Source: Pseudomonadota bacterium (GTDB lineage Bacteria; Pseudomonadota; Gammaproteobacteria; Xanthomonadales; Xanthomonadaceae). From it: a stretch of DNA of 64,000 nt. The first letter of the stretch is position 1, and each line of letters begins with the position of its first letter. The position numbers and the translations under genes are program-made. Positions 53,289 through 62,675 of this stretch are shown here, in pieces. The notes beneath the pieces were generated by a model, which saw nothing but the letters and a program-made list of their open reading frames with translations, searched no databases and was not told where the DNA came from. The DNA lies in assembly GCA_023430045.1 (NCBI GenBank), contig JAEZCF010000030.1:41727-105726 (forward strand), written 5' to 3'.

Positions 53289-53375
53289 ACTGTCTCCACC
53301 TCCTTCCAATTAGCACCATAAGATCACAATCAGAATCTCAACGAAAGATATTTTCCCCATGTACATGACTGAAGC

Positions 53376-53403
53376 AAAAAAGGGCGGCCAACGGCCGCCC
53401 TTT
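53376..53403 (-). terminator. Rho-independent terminator of aceE
   Basis: On the minus strand GGGCGGCCGTTGGCCGCCCT is followed by TTTTTT, 24 bases past the aceE stop. It also marks the right edge of the island. Confidence 0.9.
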
Positions 53404-53426
53404 CTCGCGTCAATTAATTGACCAGA

Positions 53427-56114
53427 TCAAACCCCAACAGGATTCGATTTCTCCACATCAATCTTGTACTGCTTGATCGCCCGGGCCACATCCTTGCCCG
53501 TCATCTTGCCTTCCTTCGCCAGCGCCGCAATGGCCGCATGCGCGATGTAGTACCGGTCAACTTCGAAGAACCGGCGCAGGTTCGCACGCGTATCCGAACG
53601 GCCGAAACCATCCGTACCCAGCACCGTGTACGACGCCGGCACGAACGCGCGGATCTGGTCCGCATACGCCCGCACGTAGTCGGTCGCCGCAATCACCGGG
53701 CCCTGGCGGCCTTCCATCAGCTGCGTCACATACGGCTTGCGCTGCTCGCCTTCCGGGTGGAAACGGTTGTGCCGTTCGGCATCGAAGCCTTCCTTGCGCA
53801 GCTCGTTGAAGCTCGGGCAGCTCCAGATATCGGCGGTCACGCCGAAGTCCTTGTCCAGCAGCTCGGCAGCGGCAATCGCCTCGCGCAGGATGGTGCCCGA
53901 ACCCAGCAGCTGCACGCGCAGCTCGTTCTTCTTCGGCTTGCCGGCGTCGGTGAGCAGGTACATGCCCTTCACGATGCCTTCGGCCGCACCCTCCGGCATT
54001 TCTGGGTGGGTGTAGTTTTCGTTCATCAGAGTGAGGTAGTAGTACTCATCAATCTGATCTTCCATCATCGCCTTGGTGCCGTGCTGCAGGATCACCGTTA
54101 CTTCGTAACCGAAGGTCGGGTCATAGCTGCGCACGTTCGGAATGCCACCAGCGGCCAGATGGCTATGGCCATCTTCGTGCTGCAGGCCTTCACCGTTCAG
54201 CGTGGTGCGGCCGGCGGTACCACCCAGCAGGAAGCCACGGGTACGCATATCCGCTGCCTGCCAGGCGATGTCGCCCACGCGCTGGAAGCCGAACATGGAG
54301 TAGTAGATGTAGAACGGCAGCATCGGCACGTTGCTTACCGAATAGCTGGTACCGGCCGCCATCCACGAGGCGATCGCACCCGGCTCGCTGATGCCCTGCT
54401 GCAGCACCTGTCCGCTCTGGTCCTCGCGGTAGAACATCAGCTGGTCGGCATCCACCGGCTTGTACTTCTGGCCGAACGGCGCGTAGATGCCGATCTGCCG
54501 GAACAGGCCTTCCATGCCGAAGGTGCGCGCTTCGTCGGCCACGATCGGCACGATGTGCGGGCCCAGCTCCTTGTCGCGCAGGGTGATGTTCAGGCTCTGC
54601 ACGAAGGCCATGGTGGTGGAATACGAACGCTCGCCGCTGCTCTTCAGCAGGCGCTCGTAGGTTTCCAGCTTCGGCGCGTTGAAGCTCTTTTCCGCCTTGC
54701 GGCGACGCTGCGGCAGGTAGCCACCCAGCGCGCTGCGACGCTCCTGCAGGTACTGCACTTCCGGCGAATCCGGGCCGGGGTGGTAGAACGGCACCTGGCC
54801 GTCCTTCAGCTGCTCGTCGGTCACCGGAATGTTGAAACGGTCGCGGAAGTGGCGCACCGCGTCGTCATCCAGCTTCTTGGTCTGGTGGGTCGGGTTCAGT
54901 GCCTCGCCAGCGCTGCCCATGCCGTAGCCCTTGACCGTCTTGGCCAGGATCACGGTCGGCATGCCCTTGGTGTTCACGGCCTGGTGGTAGGCGGCGTACA
55001 CCTTGTGCGGATCATGGCCACCACGGTTCAGGCGCCAGATGTCGTCGTCGCTCAGGCCGGCCACCATCGCGGCCGTTTCCGGGTACTTGCCGAAGAAATG
55101 TTCGCGGGTATAGGCGCCGCCGAAGGCCTTGCAGTTCTGGTATTCGCCGTCGACGGTTTCCATCATCAGCTTGCGCAGGACGCCGTTGGTGTCCTTGGCC
55201 AGCAGGGCATCCCAGTAACCGCCCCACAGCAGCTTGATGACATTCCAGCCGCCGCCACGGAAGACGCCTTCCAGTTCCTGGATGATCTTGCCGTTGCCAC
55301 GCACCGGGCCGTCCAGGCGCTGCAGGTTGCAGTTGACCACGAAGATCAGGTTGTCCAGGCCTTCGCGGCCGGCCAGTGCGATCGCGCCGAGGGTTTCCGG
55401 CTCATCGCTCTCGCCGTCGCCGATGAAGCACCACACCTTGCGGTCGGACTTCTCGATCAGGCCACGGTTTTCCAGGTAACGCAGGAACTGCGCCTGGTAG
55501 ATCGCGGCGAGCGGGCCCAGGCCCATCGAGACGGTCGGGGTCTGCCAGTAATCGGGCATCAGCCACGGGTGCGGGTAGCTGGAGAGGCCACCGCCGTCCA
55601 CTTCCATGCGGAACTTGTCCAGCTGGGCTTCGTCGATGCGGCCTTCCAGGAAGGAACGCGCATAGATGCCCGGGGCGCTGTGGCCCTGGATGAAGAGCAG
55701 GTCGCCGGGGTGGTTGTCGCTCGGGGCGCGCCAGAAGTGGTTGAAGCCCACGTCATACAGCGTGGCGCCGGAGGCGAAGGAGGCGATGTGGCCGCCCAGG
55801 TCGCCCGGCTTGCGGTTGGCGCGCACGACGGTCGCCATCGCGTTCCAGCGGATGATGGAACGAATGCGCCATTCCAGTTCGGCGTTGCCCGGGCTCTTGG
55901 CCTCCAGGGTCGGCGCGATGGTGTTCACGTACTCGGTGGTGGGAGAGAACGGCAGGTAAGCACCCGAACGACGGGTCAGTTCCACCATGCCTTCCAACAG
56001 CTGATGCGCGCGCTCGGGGCCCTCGACATCAATAACGGCCTTCAGCGACTCGATCCATTCCTGGGTTTCCACAGGATTCGGGTCGTTGTTCAGCACCTCG
56101 TTCAACCAGTTCAT
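53427..56114 (-). CDS. aceE: Pyruvate dehydrogenase E1 component (homodimeric)
   Basis: 895 aa, as expected (E. coli 887). The ATG giving MNWLNEVLNNDPNPVETQEW follows GGGAGCGCAA. Two in-frame ATGs just upstream are less well placed. Hallmarks: FNHFWRAPSDNHPGDLLFIQ, the thiamine-diphosphate motif GDGESDEPETLGAI...NCN, and the C-terminal lobe VLGTDGFGRSDTR. It decarboxylates pyruvate and passes the acetyl group to the lipoyl domain of E2 in the cytosolic PDH complex. The E2 and E3 genes are not in this window. The gene is transcribed alone up to the island edge. A strong terminator follows the stop. Confidence 0.97.
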   Translation of the reverse strand: MNWLNEVLNNDPNPVETQEWIESLKAVIDVEGPERAHQLLEGMVELTRRSGAYLPFSPTTEYVNTIAPTLEAKSPGNAELEWRIRSIIRWNAMATVVRANRKPGDLGGHIASFASGATLYDVGFNHFWRAPSDNHPGDLLFIQGHSAPGIYARSFLEGRIDEAQLDKFRMEVDGGGLSSYPHPWLMPDYWQTPTVSMGLGPLAAIYQAQFLRYLENRGLIEKSDRKVWCFIGDGESDEPETLGAIALAGREGLDNLIFVVNCNLQRLDGPVRGNGKIIQELEGVFRGGGWNVIKLLWGGYWDALLAKDTNGVLRKLMMETVDGEYQNCKAFGGAYTREHFFGKYPETAAMVAGLSDDDIWRLNRGGHDPHKVYAAYHQAVNTKGMPTVILAKTVKGYGMGSAGEALNPTHQTKKLDDDAVRHFRDRFNIPVTDEQLKDGQVPFYHPGPDSPEVQYLQERRSALGGYLPQRRRKAEKSFNAPKLETYERLLKSSGERSYSTTMAFVQSLNITLRDKELGPHIVPIVADEARTFGMEGLFRQIGIYAPFGQKYKPVDADQLMFYREDQSGQVLQQGISEPGAIASWMAAGTSYSVSNVPMLPFYIYYSMFGFQRVGDIAWQAADMRTRGFLLGGTAGRTTLNGEGLQHEDGHSHLAAGGIPNVRSYDPTFGYEVTVILQHGTKAMMEDQIDEYYYLTLMNENYTHPEMPEGAAEGIVKGMYLLTDAGKPKKNELRVQLLGSGTILREAIAAAELLDKDFGVTADIWSCPSFNELRKEGFDAERHNRFHPEGEQRKPYVTQLMEGRQGPVIAATDYVRAYADQIRAFVPASYTVLGTDGFGRSDTRANLRRFFEVDRYYIAHAAIAALAKEGKMTGKDVARAIKQYKIDVEKSNPVGV

Positions 56115-56545
56115 TTGCGCTCCCATGACCGCACGCACGCGCGCGACTGTTTTAGATTTCTAGCCGCAAAGTGTAGCGCACCAAGGGGTTTGCTTACTTC
56201 GCTACGGTTGCGTATGGAACCATCCAGGCGTGTCCGGAAGGACAGCCGGCGACAGCGCGCGGGCCGCGCTGGAAGGTTCCACGCTGCATTTCAGCCTGCC
56301 CGGCGGCGATGACACCGGCGCGTCAGCCGGACACCGATGGACAGCGCAGGCGCTGCGGCGCGGGCGATTGGCGCAGTTCGTGCGCGATGCGACGCCGGCT
56401 GAGCGCGCATCGGCGTGAATCATCGGGCGCGCTCGAAGGACCGGGCGGAGCGCAGTGTTCCACCACGAGCACGCACCGTCACACGCCGGATTGACCTGAA
56501 CGCATCCCTGCCATGCGTGCGCAGTTGCTGGCCGAAAGGGAGTTT

Positions 56546-56583
56546 TCGATATATCGTTCCGCCACTGCATTCGATATATCGAA
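56546..56583 (+). promoter_or_regulatory. Twin CGATATATCG palindromes before the PadR gene
   Basis: TCGATATATCG (56546-56556) and TTCGATATATCGAA (56570-56583) have centres 25 bases apart. The second ends directly at the ATG of the PadR gene. They are likely binding sites for that regulator. Their TATATC centre could also overlap a -10 element. Confidence 0.65.
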
Positions 56584-57087
56584 ATGACCTCTCTGCGCGA
56601 CCTCGACCGCCCTGCGCGCCCGCTGACTGCCCGGCCCCTCAGCCGCGGTGATCTGCGCCTGCTGGTGCTGTCGCTGCTCGCCGACCAGCCGCGCCACGGC
56701 TATGAGCTGATCCAGCTGATCAGCGACATGTTCGTGCGGGTTTACACGCCCAGCGCCGGCTCGATCTACCCGGTGCTGGCGCAGTTCGAGGCCGCCGGCT
56801 GGGTCGGCGCGGTCGAGGACGGTGGGCGCAAGCGCTACGCCCTTAGCGCGCTGGGCCAGGCCGAGCTGGAGGCACAGCGCGACGAGGTCGATGCAGCGGT
56901 GCACCGGGTACGCGACAGCGCGCGCACGATCACCAAGGCCAACCTGCCGCCGTCCGTGCGCGATGCGCTGCGCGAGCTCAAGCACGCGCTGGGCCTGTGC
57001 CATGGCCGCTGGCAGGACGACAACGCCGCCGCCGTGGCCGAGGCGCTGCGCGAGGCCGCCGCGCGGATCCGTGCGCAGGGCCGCTGA
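56584..57087 (+). CDS. PadR-family transcriptional regulator (NfeR/YqjI-like)
   Basis: 167 aa. The PadR winged helix (about 18-95) is LSRGDLRLLVLSLLADQPRH, then GYELIQLISDMFVRVYTPSA, GSIYPVLAQFEAAGWV and DGGRKRYALSALGQAEL. A C-terminal helical dimerisation part follows. It precedes a siderophore-interacting protein gene by 90 bases, the same pairing as E. coli YqjI (NfeR) and YqjH (NfeF), where the PadR protein responds to nickel/iron. The His-rich N-terminal extension of YqjI is absent here. The start codon abuts a palindrome with no ribosome site, so a leaderless transcript is possible. Confidence 0.87.
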   Translation: MTSLRDLDRPARPLTARPLSRGDLRLLVLSLLADQPRHGYELIQLISDMFVRVYTPSAGSIYPVLAQFEAAGWVGAVEDGGRKRYALSALGQAELEAQRDEVDAAVHRVRDSARTITKANLPPSVRDALRELKHALGLCHGRWQDDNAAAVAEALREAAARIRAQGR

Positions 57088-57177
57088 CCCCCCTTCTTCT
57101 TTTCAGACCCAGCCAGCCTCCGCCCGCCAGGTCCTTCTTTCTCAACGCCGCGCTGCGGCACTGATCCAGGTATTCCC

Positions 57178-57975
57178 ATGGCTCTGCATGAAAACCGACT
57201 GCTCCGTCATACCGTGAAGTTCCGCCCGCTGCAGGTGTTGCGCACCGAAGAGATCAGCCCGTGCATGCGCCGGGTGATCGTCGGTGGCGAAGCGCTGGAA
57301 GGCTTCGATTCGCCCTCGCCGGACGACCACGTCAAGCTGTTCTTCCCCAACGCCGAGGGCCAGTTCGTGGTCCCGACGATGACCCCGGAAGGCCCGCGCT
57401 ACCCGGAAGGCCAGACGCCGTCTCCCTCGCGCGACTACACCCCGCGCTGGTGGGACCTGGAGAGCAACGAGCTGGCGCTGGACTTCGTCATGCACGGCGA
57501 TGGCCTGGCCTCGACCTGGGCGGCCAACGCGCAGCCGGGCGATGCGATCGCCGTGGTCGGCCCGCGTGGCTCGCACATGACTGCCGATGACTTCGACACC
57601 TACGTGCTGATCGGCGATGAAACCGCGCTGCCGGCCATTGGCCGCTGGCTGGAGACGCTGCCGGAAGGCGCCAATGCCGATGTCTACATCGAGATCCCCG
57701 AATCCGGCGACCGCCAGGAGCTGCCGGAGGACGACCGCATCCGCATCTCGTGGCTGGAGCGCAACGGCTTCGACGCCGCCACCAGCACCCTGCTGGAAGA
57801 CGTGCTGACCGATTTCGAGGAACCGGACGGCGACACCTTCTACTGGATCGCGGCCGAATCGCGCCGGGCCCGGATGATGCGCAAGTACATCGAGGGTCAC
57901 CTGGGCGTGCCCAAGGACTGGATCCGCTCGACCGGCTACTGGAAGGCGCACGGCAGCGAGCACCACGACGACTGA
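57178..57975 (+). CDS. Siderophore-interacting protein (NADPH-dependent ferric reductase)
   Basis: 265 aa cytosolic flavoprotein. The FAD-binding segment PSPSRDYTPRWWD (R-x-Y-T/S pattern), then VMHGDGLASTWAANAQPGDAI and GPRGSH, give the SIP family layout. The C-terminal NAD(P)-binding half has VLIGDETALPAIGRWLETL and FYWIAAESRRARMMRKYIEG, then the STGYWKAH signature. Members (ViuB, YqjH) reduce ferric-siderophore complexes to release iron. It follows the PadR regulator gene and should be under its control, linking iron or metal supply to expression. Confidence 0.92.
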   Translation: MALHENRLLRHTVKFRPLQVLRTEEISPCMRRVIVGGEALEGFDSPSPDDHVKLFFPNAEGQFVVPTMTPEGPRYPEGQTPSPSRDYTPRWWDLESNELALDFVMHGDGLASTWAANAQPGDAIAVVGPRGSHMTADDFDTYVLIGDETALPAIGRWLETLPEGANADVYIEIPESGDRQELPEDDRIRISWLERNGFDAATSTLLEDVLTDFEEPDGDTFYWIAAESRRARMMRKYIEGHLGVPKDWIRSTGYWKAHGSEHHDD

Positions 57976-58032
57976 GCCCGCGACGGGCACCGGCCGCCAA
58001 TGCGACAATCGCCTTTTGTGCCGGTGCCTTTC

Positions 58033-58470
58033 ATGCAAGCTCCTTCTCTTTCGGCACTGACCGATCTGATCGACCGCGCCGAGCGCGCCGATCCCGCGCT
58101 GGATGCCGCCCTGGCGGCGCTGGCGCCCTCCGTGGGCGGGAACATCGCCCAGCTGCGCACCGCCCTGGTGCCGTTGGCCCGCGCGCAGGCCGCGCTGGTG
58201 CAGGCGAACATCGATATCGACCTGGTCGCCGATGAGCTGCGCCGCTACCAGAAGTACGCGATGCCCGGTAAGCCGAGCCTGCAGATCGTGCAGCTGCGCA
58301 AGCAGCAGGCCTCGGTGAAGCAGGCTGCGCTGCTGGCCCGCCAGGCGTTCGCCCAGGCGACCCATGCGTTCCTGCGCGAGAGCGGCTTGACCGCCCCGGC
58401 ACGCCGCACGCCGACCGATTTCACCACGCTGTGGCTGGGCAAGGTGATCGCGCAGGTGGCGGCGGGGTGA
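58033..58470 (+). CDS. Hypothetical helical protein
   Basis: 145 aa from the ATG giving MQAPSLSALTDLIDRAERAD. An in-frame Met codon 33 bases upstream is less likely. Ala/Leu/Gln-rich and predicted all-helical: LAQARAALVQANIDIDLVAD-like repeats (visible as RAQAALVQANIDIDLVADEL), then SLQIVQLRKQQASVKQAALL. There is no membrane or signal segment. No named family. It stands alone, followed by SMAG hairpins and a terminator that serves the converging YceI gene. Confidence 0.6.
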   Translation: MQAPSLSALTDLIDRAERADPALDAALAALAPSVGGNIAQLRTALVPLARAQAALVQANIDIDLVADELRRYQKYAMPGKPSLQIVQLRKQQASVKQAALLARQAFAQATHAFLRESGLTAPARRTPTDFTTLWLGKVIAQVAAG

Positions 58471-58545
58471 TCATCGCCCTCGTGGCGGCGGCTTGATCGC
58501 GCTGGTATCCACGCATGGCGGGGATCTACCCCGGTCCCGTCAACG

Positions 58546-58613
58546 GTAGAGCCACGCCATGCGTGGCTGCGCTTCGGCGGGCTTCCTGGTTGCCGGCCAG
58601 CGGCCGGCACTAC
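58546..58613. repeat. Inverted pair of SMAG elements
   Basis: GTAGAGCCACGCCATGCGTGGCT begins at 58546, and GCCGGCCAGCGGCCGGCACTAC ends at 58613 with the inverted head. The two arms belong to different SMAG subtypes. Confidence 0.75.
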
Positions 58614-58636
58614 CGGGTATCGATCGGCCGCCGCAC

Positions 58637-58668
58637 AAAAAGAAAGCCCGCCAATTGGCGGGCTTTCT
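58637..58668 (-). terminator. Terminator of the YceI gene
   Basis: AGAAAGCCCGCCAATTGGCGGGCTTTCT is a perfect stem. Read on the minus strand it continues into TTTTT. It begins 28 bases past the YceI stop. Confidence 0.85.
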
Positions 58669-58695
58669 GCCTTCTCACGACGAGTGAGGAGAAAC

Positions 58696-59397
58696 TCAGG
58701 CAGCCGGCTTTTCGCCAGTGGCCTCGGTGGTGATGCGGATGTTCACTTCATCGCTGACGTTCGGGGCGTACGCGCCGACGCCGAAATCGCTGCGCTTGAT
58801 GGTGGTGGTGGCATCGAAGCCCGCCGCCGGCACCTTGGCCATCGGGTGCTCGCCGCCGCCGTTGATGGTCACATCCAGGGTCACCGGCTTGGTGATGTCC
58901 TTGATGGTCAGGTCGCCGGTCACGGTCAGCTTGTTGGTGCCGTTGGCTTCAACCTTGGTGCTCTTGAAGGTGGCAGCCGGGAACTTGGCGGCGTCGAAGA
59001 AATCGGCGCTCTTGAGGTGCTCGTCGAACTTGGCGGTGAAGCTGTTCAGGCCGGTCAGCGGCAGCTTCACTTCCACGGTGGACTTGGTCACGTCCGCGGC
59101 GTCATACACCAGGGTGCCTTCGGCGGCGCCGAAGTGCGCGGTCGGGTGGGAGAAGCCGAAGTGGCTCCACTGGACCAGCACGTCGGTGTGGGTCGGGTCG
59201 AGCTTGTAGGTGCCCGAGGCGATCTGGATCGCATCGGCGGCCGGGGCGGCAGCCGTAGCGTCCGTGGCGGGGGCGGCGGTTTCGGTGGCGGCCGGCGCAT
59301 CGGCAGCCGGGGCAGCGGCTTCGTCGGCCGGCTTGGAGCAGGCGGCGATGGCCAGGGTCAGGGCGAGCGGCAGCAGCAGTTTGCGGGTCACGGTCAT
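58696..59397 (-). CDS. YceI-family lipoprotein
   Basis: 233 aa. The start MTVTRKLLLPLALTLAIAAC carries a lipobox (AIAAC, Cys20), so it is a lipid-anchored periplasmic protein. An Ala/Pro linker of about 35 residues leads to the YceI lipocalin-like barrel (about 60-233): YKLDPTHTDVLVQWSHFGFS, VEVKLPLTGLNSF, then FKSTKVEANG and a terminal DEVNIRITTEATGE. YceI proteins bind polyisoprenoids such as ubiquinone. The linker is longer than in soluble E. coli YceI. A terminator follows directly. Confidence 0.9.
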   Translation of the reverse strand: MTVTRKLLLPLALTLAIAACSKPADEAAAPAADAPAATETAAPATDATAAAPAADAIQIASGTYKLDPTHTDVLVQWSHFGFSHPTAHFGAAEGTLVYDAADVTKSTVEVKLPLTGLNSFTAKFDEHLKSADFFDAAKFPAATFKSTKVEANGTNKLTVTGDLTIKDITKPVTLDVTINGGGEHPMAKVPAAGFDATTTIKRSDFGVGAYAPNVSDEVNIRITTEATGEKPAA

Positions 59398-59482
59398 GTC
59401 AGGTCTCTCTCGTAATCGAAGGGAAAAGAAAAAAATTCATGCAGCCCATCCGCACGGACGGGCCACGATCCGGCGGTAACGC

Positions 59483-60073
59483 TTATGCGATGCGGGCCGC
59501 TTCGTCGAAGGACAGGCGAGGCAGCCGCGGGAACAGGCCCGAGGCGTCACCGTACCCCAGGTTGACGAGGAAATTCGACTTGATCGCGGTGCCCTTGAAG
59601 AAGGCTTCGTCGACCTTGGCGTTGTCGAAGCCGGACATCGGGCCGGCATCCAGACCCAGCGCGCGGGCGGCCAGGATCAGGTAGGCGCCCTGCAGGCTGC
59701 CATTGCGGAAGGCGCCTTCGGTGCGGCCTTCACGCGGGCCATCGAACCATGCCTTGGCATCGGTGTGCGGGAACAGGAAGGGCAGCTTCTCGTGGAAGTC
59801 TTCGTCGAAGCCGACGATCACCGTGACCGGGGCAGCCAGCGTCTTGTCGTGGTTGCCCTCCGACAGCGCCGGGGCGAGCTTGGCCTTGGCTTCGGGGGAT
59901 TTCACGAACACGAAGCGCGCCGGGCTGCCGTTGGCGGCGGTCGGGCCCCACTTGAGCAGCTCGTACAGCGCCTTGAGCTGGCTGTCGTCGACCGGCTTAT
60001 CAAGGAAGGCGTTCTGGGTGCGGGCGGTACGGAACAACTGATCGAGCGCAGCATCGTCAAGGACGTGGGACAT
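59483..60073 (-). CDS. rutE: RutE-type nitroreductase (malonic semialdehyde reductase family)
   Basis: 196 aa from the ATG giving [20 protein letters not shown]. An earlier in-frame Met codon at 60208 would extend into the upstream gene's promoter. Signatures: [20 protein letters not shown] (FMN binding), [20 protein letters not shown], and [19 protein letters not shown], which mark the RutE/HadB subgroup. In E. coli RutE reduces malonic semialdehyde in pyrimidine use, but no rut operon is present, so another quinone, nitro or aldehyde substrate is just as likely. It is divergent from the ELM1-like gene. Confidence 0.88.
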   Translation of the reverse strand: MSHVLDDAALDQLFRTARTQNAFLDKPVDDSQLKALYELLKWGPTAANGSPARFVFVKSPEAKAKLAPALSEGNHDKTLAAPVTVIVGFDEDFHEKLPFLFPHTDAKAWFDGPREGRTEGAFRNGSLQGAYLILAARALGLDAGPMSGFDNAKVDEAFFKGTAIKSNFLVNLGYGDASGLFPRLPRLSFDEAARIA

Positions 60074-60201
60074 GAAGCCTCCGGAAATAAGGGAATCGTT
60101 CGCGCATCGGCTACCGTGGCAGGGCGACAGCGCGATCGGCGAAGGCTGGCAGTGTAGAGTGTCGCGACAGTTGCAACACCCAGCCTGACTGAAACGAATT
60201 A

Positions 60202-61173
60202 ATGCCATACGTGAAACGATGGAGTCCGCCCTGGACGATCACTGACGGCCATGCCGGCAATGTGCGGCAGGCGGTGGCCCTGGCCACGGCATTGAAGCTG
60301 GGGGCGCATCGTCCGCTGGTGCTCACCCCGCGTGCGCCCTGGCGCTGGCTGGCCCCGCGCTGGTTGCCGGGCGCGGCCAACGGCTACGGCGAGGCCTTTG
60401 CCGAACTGGCCGCCGAGGCCCCTGAGCTGGCCGTCGGCTGTGGCCGCCAGGCCGCCGGGGCACTGCGCGAACTGCGCCGCCGGGGCACCAAGGTGGTGCA
60501 GATCCTCGACCCGCGCCTGAGCCCGCGCCACTGGGACCTGCTGGTGGTGCCCGAGCACGATCGCCTGCGCGGCAGCAACGTGCTCACCCTGCTCGGCAGC
60601 CTCAATCCGGTCAACGATGACTGGCTGGCCTGCGGCCGTGCCGCGTTCGCTGCGTTCAGCGCATTGCCCGGCCCGCGCACTGCATTGCTGGTCGGCGGGC
60701 CGACCCCGCACGCGCCCTGGCACGAGCCGGACATGGTGCAGGTGTTCCAGCAACTCGCTTCGCAGCTGCGCGCCGAAGGGGGCAGCCTGCTGGCCACGAC
60801 CTCGCGACGCACACCACCGGCCCTGGTCGGTGCGCTGCGCAGTGCATTCGCCGATGTGCCGAACGTGATCTGGGGCGACGGCGGCGACGGCGTGAATCCG
60901 TATGCCGGCCTGCTGGGCTGGGCCAACCGCGTGGTGGTCTCGCCGGATTCGGTGAACCTGCTCTCTGAAGCGTGTGCCACGCGCATGCCGGTCGCGGTGG
61001 CCCTGGCCGAGCAGGCGCAGGGGCGGCTGGCGCACTTCCAGCACGCGCTGCGCGAACGTGGCCGCTTGCAGGCGCGCTGGCTGGACTGGCAGACGCAAGG
61101 CCGCATCGAACCGTTGCGTGAGACCACGCGGGTTGCCGAGGACGTGCGCGCACGGCTGGGGATTCAGGCCTGA
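60202..61173 (+). CDS. ELM1/GtrOC1-like protein (DUF1022)
   Basis: 323 aa. The sequence starts [20 protein letters not shown], where the TDGHAGN motif is typical of the family, followed by [22 protein letters not shown] and [22 protein letters not shown]-terminal helix region ends at GIQA. The family is related to glycosyltransferase folds and includes plant ELM1. In bacteria it is often near lipid-A or LPS genes. The fold suggests a nucleotide-sugar-dependent or scaffolding function. The role here is unproven. Confidence 0.85.
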   Translation: MPYVKRWSPPWTITDGHAGNVRQAVALATALKLGAHRPLVLTPRAPWRWLAPRWLPGAANGYGEAFAELAAEAPELAVGCGRQAAGALRELRRRGTKVVQILDPRLSPRHWDLLVVPEHDRLRGSNVLTLLGSLNPVNDDWLACGRAAFAAFSALPGPRTALLVGGPTPHAPWHEPDMVQVFQQLASQLRAEGGSLLATTSRRTPPALVGALRSAFADVPNVIWGDGGDGVNPYAGLLGWANRVVVSPDSVNLLSEACATRMPVAVALAEQAQGRLAHFQHALRERGRLQARWLDWQTQGRIEPLRETTRVAEDVRARLGIQA

Positions 61174-61230
61174 CATCCTTGCACAACGCTATGATGCGGC
61201 CGCGGCCGGTGCCGCCGGAGACCGTGTGAC

Positions 61231-62094
61231 ATGGACGTACCTTTCGCTGCCCAGATCAAACGCCTGCGCCCGCTTTTTCTTTGTGGCGCCCTGCTTGGCG
61301 CTGCGCTGACCGCGCAGGCCGAACCGCAGTGCGTGGAGCGTCATCCCACGCCGCAATCGTTGGCGGCGATGTTCGATGTGGCATTGACCGCCGGGGAAAC
61401 ACTCGACGCGCTGGACGGCGTGGACGTGGTGATCATCGCCCGCGGTGGTCAGGACCTCAGCAAGTACGGTCTGCGCCATAGCCACCTGGCCTTCCTGTTG
61501 CGTGAGGCCGATGGCAACTGGCGCGCGGTACACCTGCTCAACCACTGCAAATCACCGCAGTCCGAGCTGTTCCGGGAAGGGCTGAGTACCTTCATCGGTG
61601 AAAGTGGCAGCCATACCGATCTGCGCATCGGGGTGCCGACGCCGGCGGTTCGCAAGGCGTTGATCGCGATGCTCACCCCGCCTGCCATCCAAGCGCGTGC
61701 GCTGCATGAGCCACGCTACAGCGTGGTTGCCTACCCGTTCCGCGACGAGTACCAGAATTCCAATCAGTGGGTGCTTGAGGTGCTGGCCGCTGCACTGGCG
61801 CATGAGGACGACGGGACATTGCTGATCAAGCGCGCACAGGCGCAGGCCTGGCTGAAGGAGCGCGACTATCGCCCCAGCACGCTGCATATCGGCGTGGCCA
61901 AGCGGCTGGGCGCGCGCTTCTTCGTGCCGAATGCTGCGGTAACCGATCATCCCGCCAGCGAACGCATTTCGGGCAATTACTCGGTGGTGACCGTCGAGTC
62001 GGTGTTCGATTTCCTCGCGCAGCGTCACGCGCTGCAGCAGGAACTCAGCGTGGCCCACGTGCCGGTGGACGGCGCTGCGGCACCGAAACCATGA
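61231..62094 (+). CDS. DUF2145 family exported protein
   Basis: 287 aa. The N-terminal stretch FLCGALLGAALTAQAEPQCV is a signal peptide with an AQA-like cleavage site after a basic start. The mature part has FDVALTAGETLDAL, VVIIARGGQDLSKYGLRHSH, FREGLSTFIGESGSH and VAYPFRDEYQNSNQWVLEVL, the DUF2145 pattern. The conserved His-Ser-His and Asn-Gln-Trp resemble NlpC/P60-like cysteine peptidase surroundings, but the role is unknown. The stop overlaps the upstream in-frame ATG of the following gene, and the likely ATG of that gene is 36 bases on, so they are probably co-transcribed. Confidence 0.82.
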   Translation: MDVPFAAQIKRLRPLFLCGALLGAALTAQAEPQCVERHPTPQSLAAMFDVALTAGETLDALDGVDVVIIARGGQDLSKYGLRHSHLAFLLREADGNWRAVHLLNHCKSPQSELFREGLSTFIGESGSHTDLRIGVPTPAVRKALIAMLTPPAIQARALHEPRYSVVAYPFRDEYQNSNQWVLEVLAAALAHEDDGTLLIKRAQAQAWLKERDYRPSTLHIGVAKRLGARFFVPNAAVTDHPASERISGNYSVVTVESVFDFLAQRHALQQELSVAHVPVDGAAAPKP

Positions 62095-62129
62095 GCGCGT
62101 CATCCCCCTCCCTCTCCAGGAACTGCGTC

Positions 62130-62633
62130 ATGACGAAATCCCTTCTCTGCGCGCGCCTGCTCGCTGTGTCTGCGCTTACCGTACTGCCTGCATCGGCCGG
62201 CAATCTCAACGGCAATCAGGCCTCGGGCGTGAGCGCGGTGATCAGCGTCTACACCGTCTCGTTCATTGCCGCCTCGCCGGTGTTGCTGGTGGCCAAGGGG
62301 TCGCAGAGCGTCCGCGAAGGTTCCAAGCGCACCAAGCCTGATGCAAGCAAGGCCGAACCGCTGCCGCCGATGGCCGTGCAGCAGATCGATCGCCAGCCCG
62401 ACGGCGGCTTCCACGTTGCGCTGCAGCGGCCTGACGCCCCCGATGCGACCGCGCTGATCGACTGGCCGGCACGCGCGGACAATCCTGCCGCGACGCTCAA
62501 GGTGGGCGATATGCTGCATTTCGAGCCGACCGAGGTCGGTGCAGGCTGGACCGTGACGGCCGCCGACGGTGCGGCGTTGGCATTCCTGCCGACGCCGGAC
62601 GCGGCCGCCGGGCACTCCAGCGAGCGCTGGTAA
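62130..62633 (+). CDS. Hypothetical secreted protein, paralogue A
   Basis: 167 aa from the ATG giving MTKSLLCARLLAVSALTVLP, with AGGAACTGC upstream. A signal peptide is followed by a second hydrophobic segment (VSAVISVYTVSFIAASPVLL). The rest shares its layout with the next gene: PPM.VQ.I..Q.DGGFHVAL, ALIDWPARADNPAATLKVGD, and a tail GWTVTAADGAALAFLP...SERW. It therefore looks like a tandem duplicate. Function unknown. Confidence 0.7.
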   Translation: MTKSLLCARLLAVSALTVLPASAGNLNGNQASGVSAVISVYTVSFIAASPVLLVAKGSQSVREGSKRTKPDASKAEPLPPMAVQQIDRQPDGGFHVALQRPDAPDATALIDWPARADNPAATLKVGDMLHFEPTEVGAGWTVTAADGAALAFLPTPDAAAGHSSERW

Positions 62634-62675
62634 GCGCCCGTAGCCTTCTCCCCTTTCTGTGAACGGAGTGATCAG

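Noticed and set aside
53418..56312. Long open frame on the plus strand across aceE
   Set aside because: It is the complement of a well-conserved aceE gene, with no recognisable motifs and shadow-type composition.
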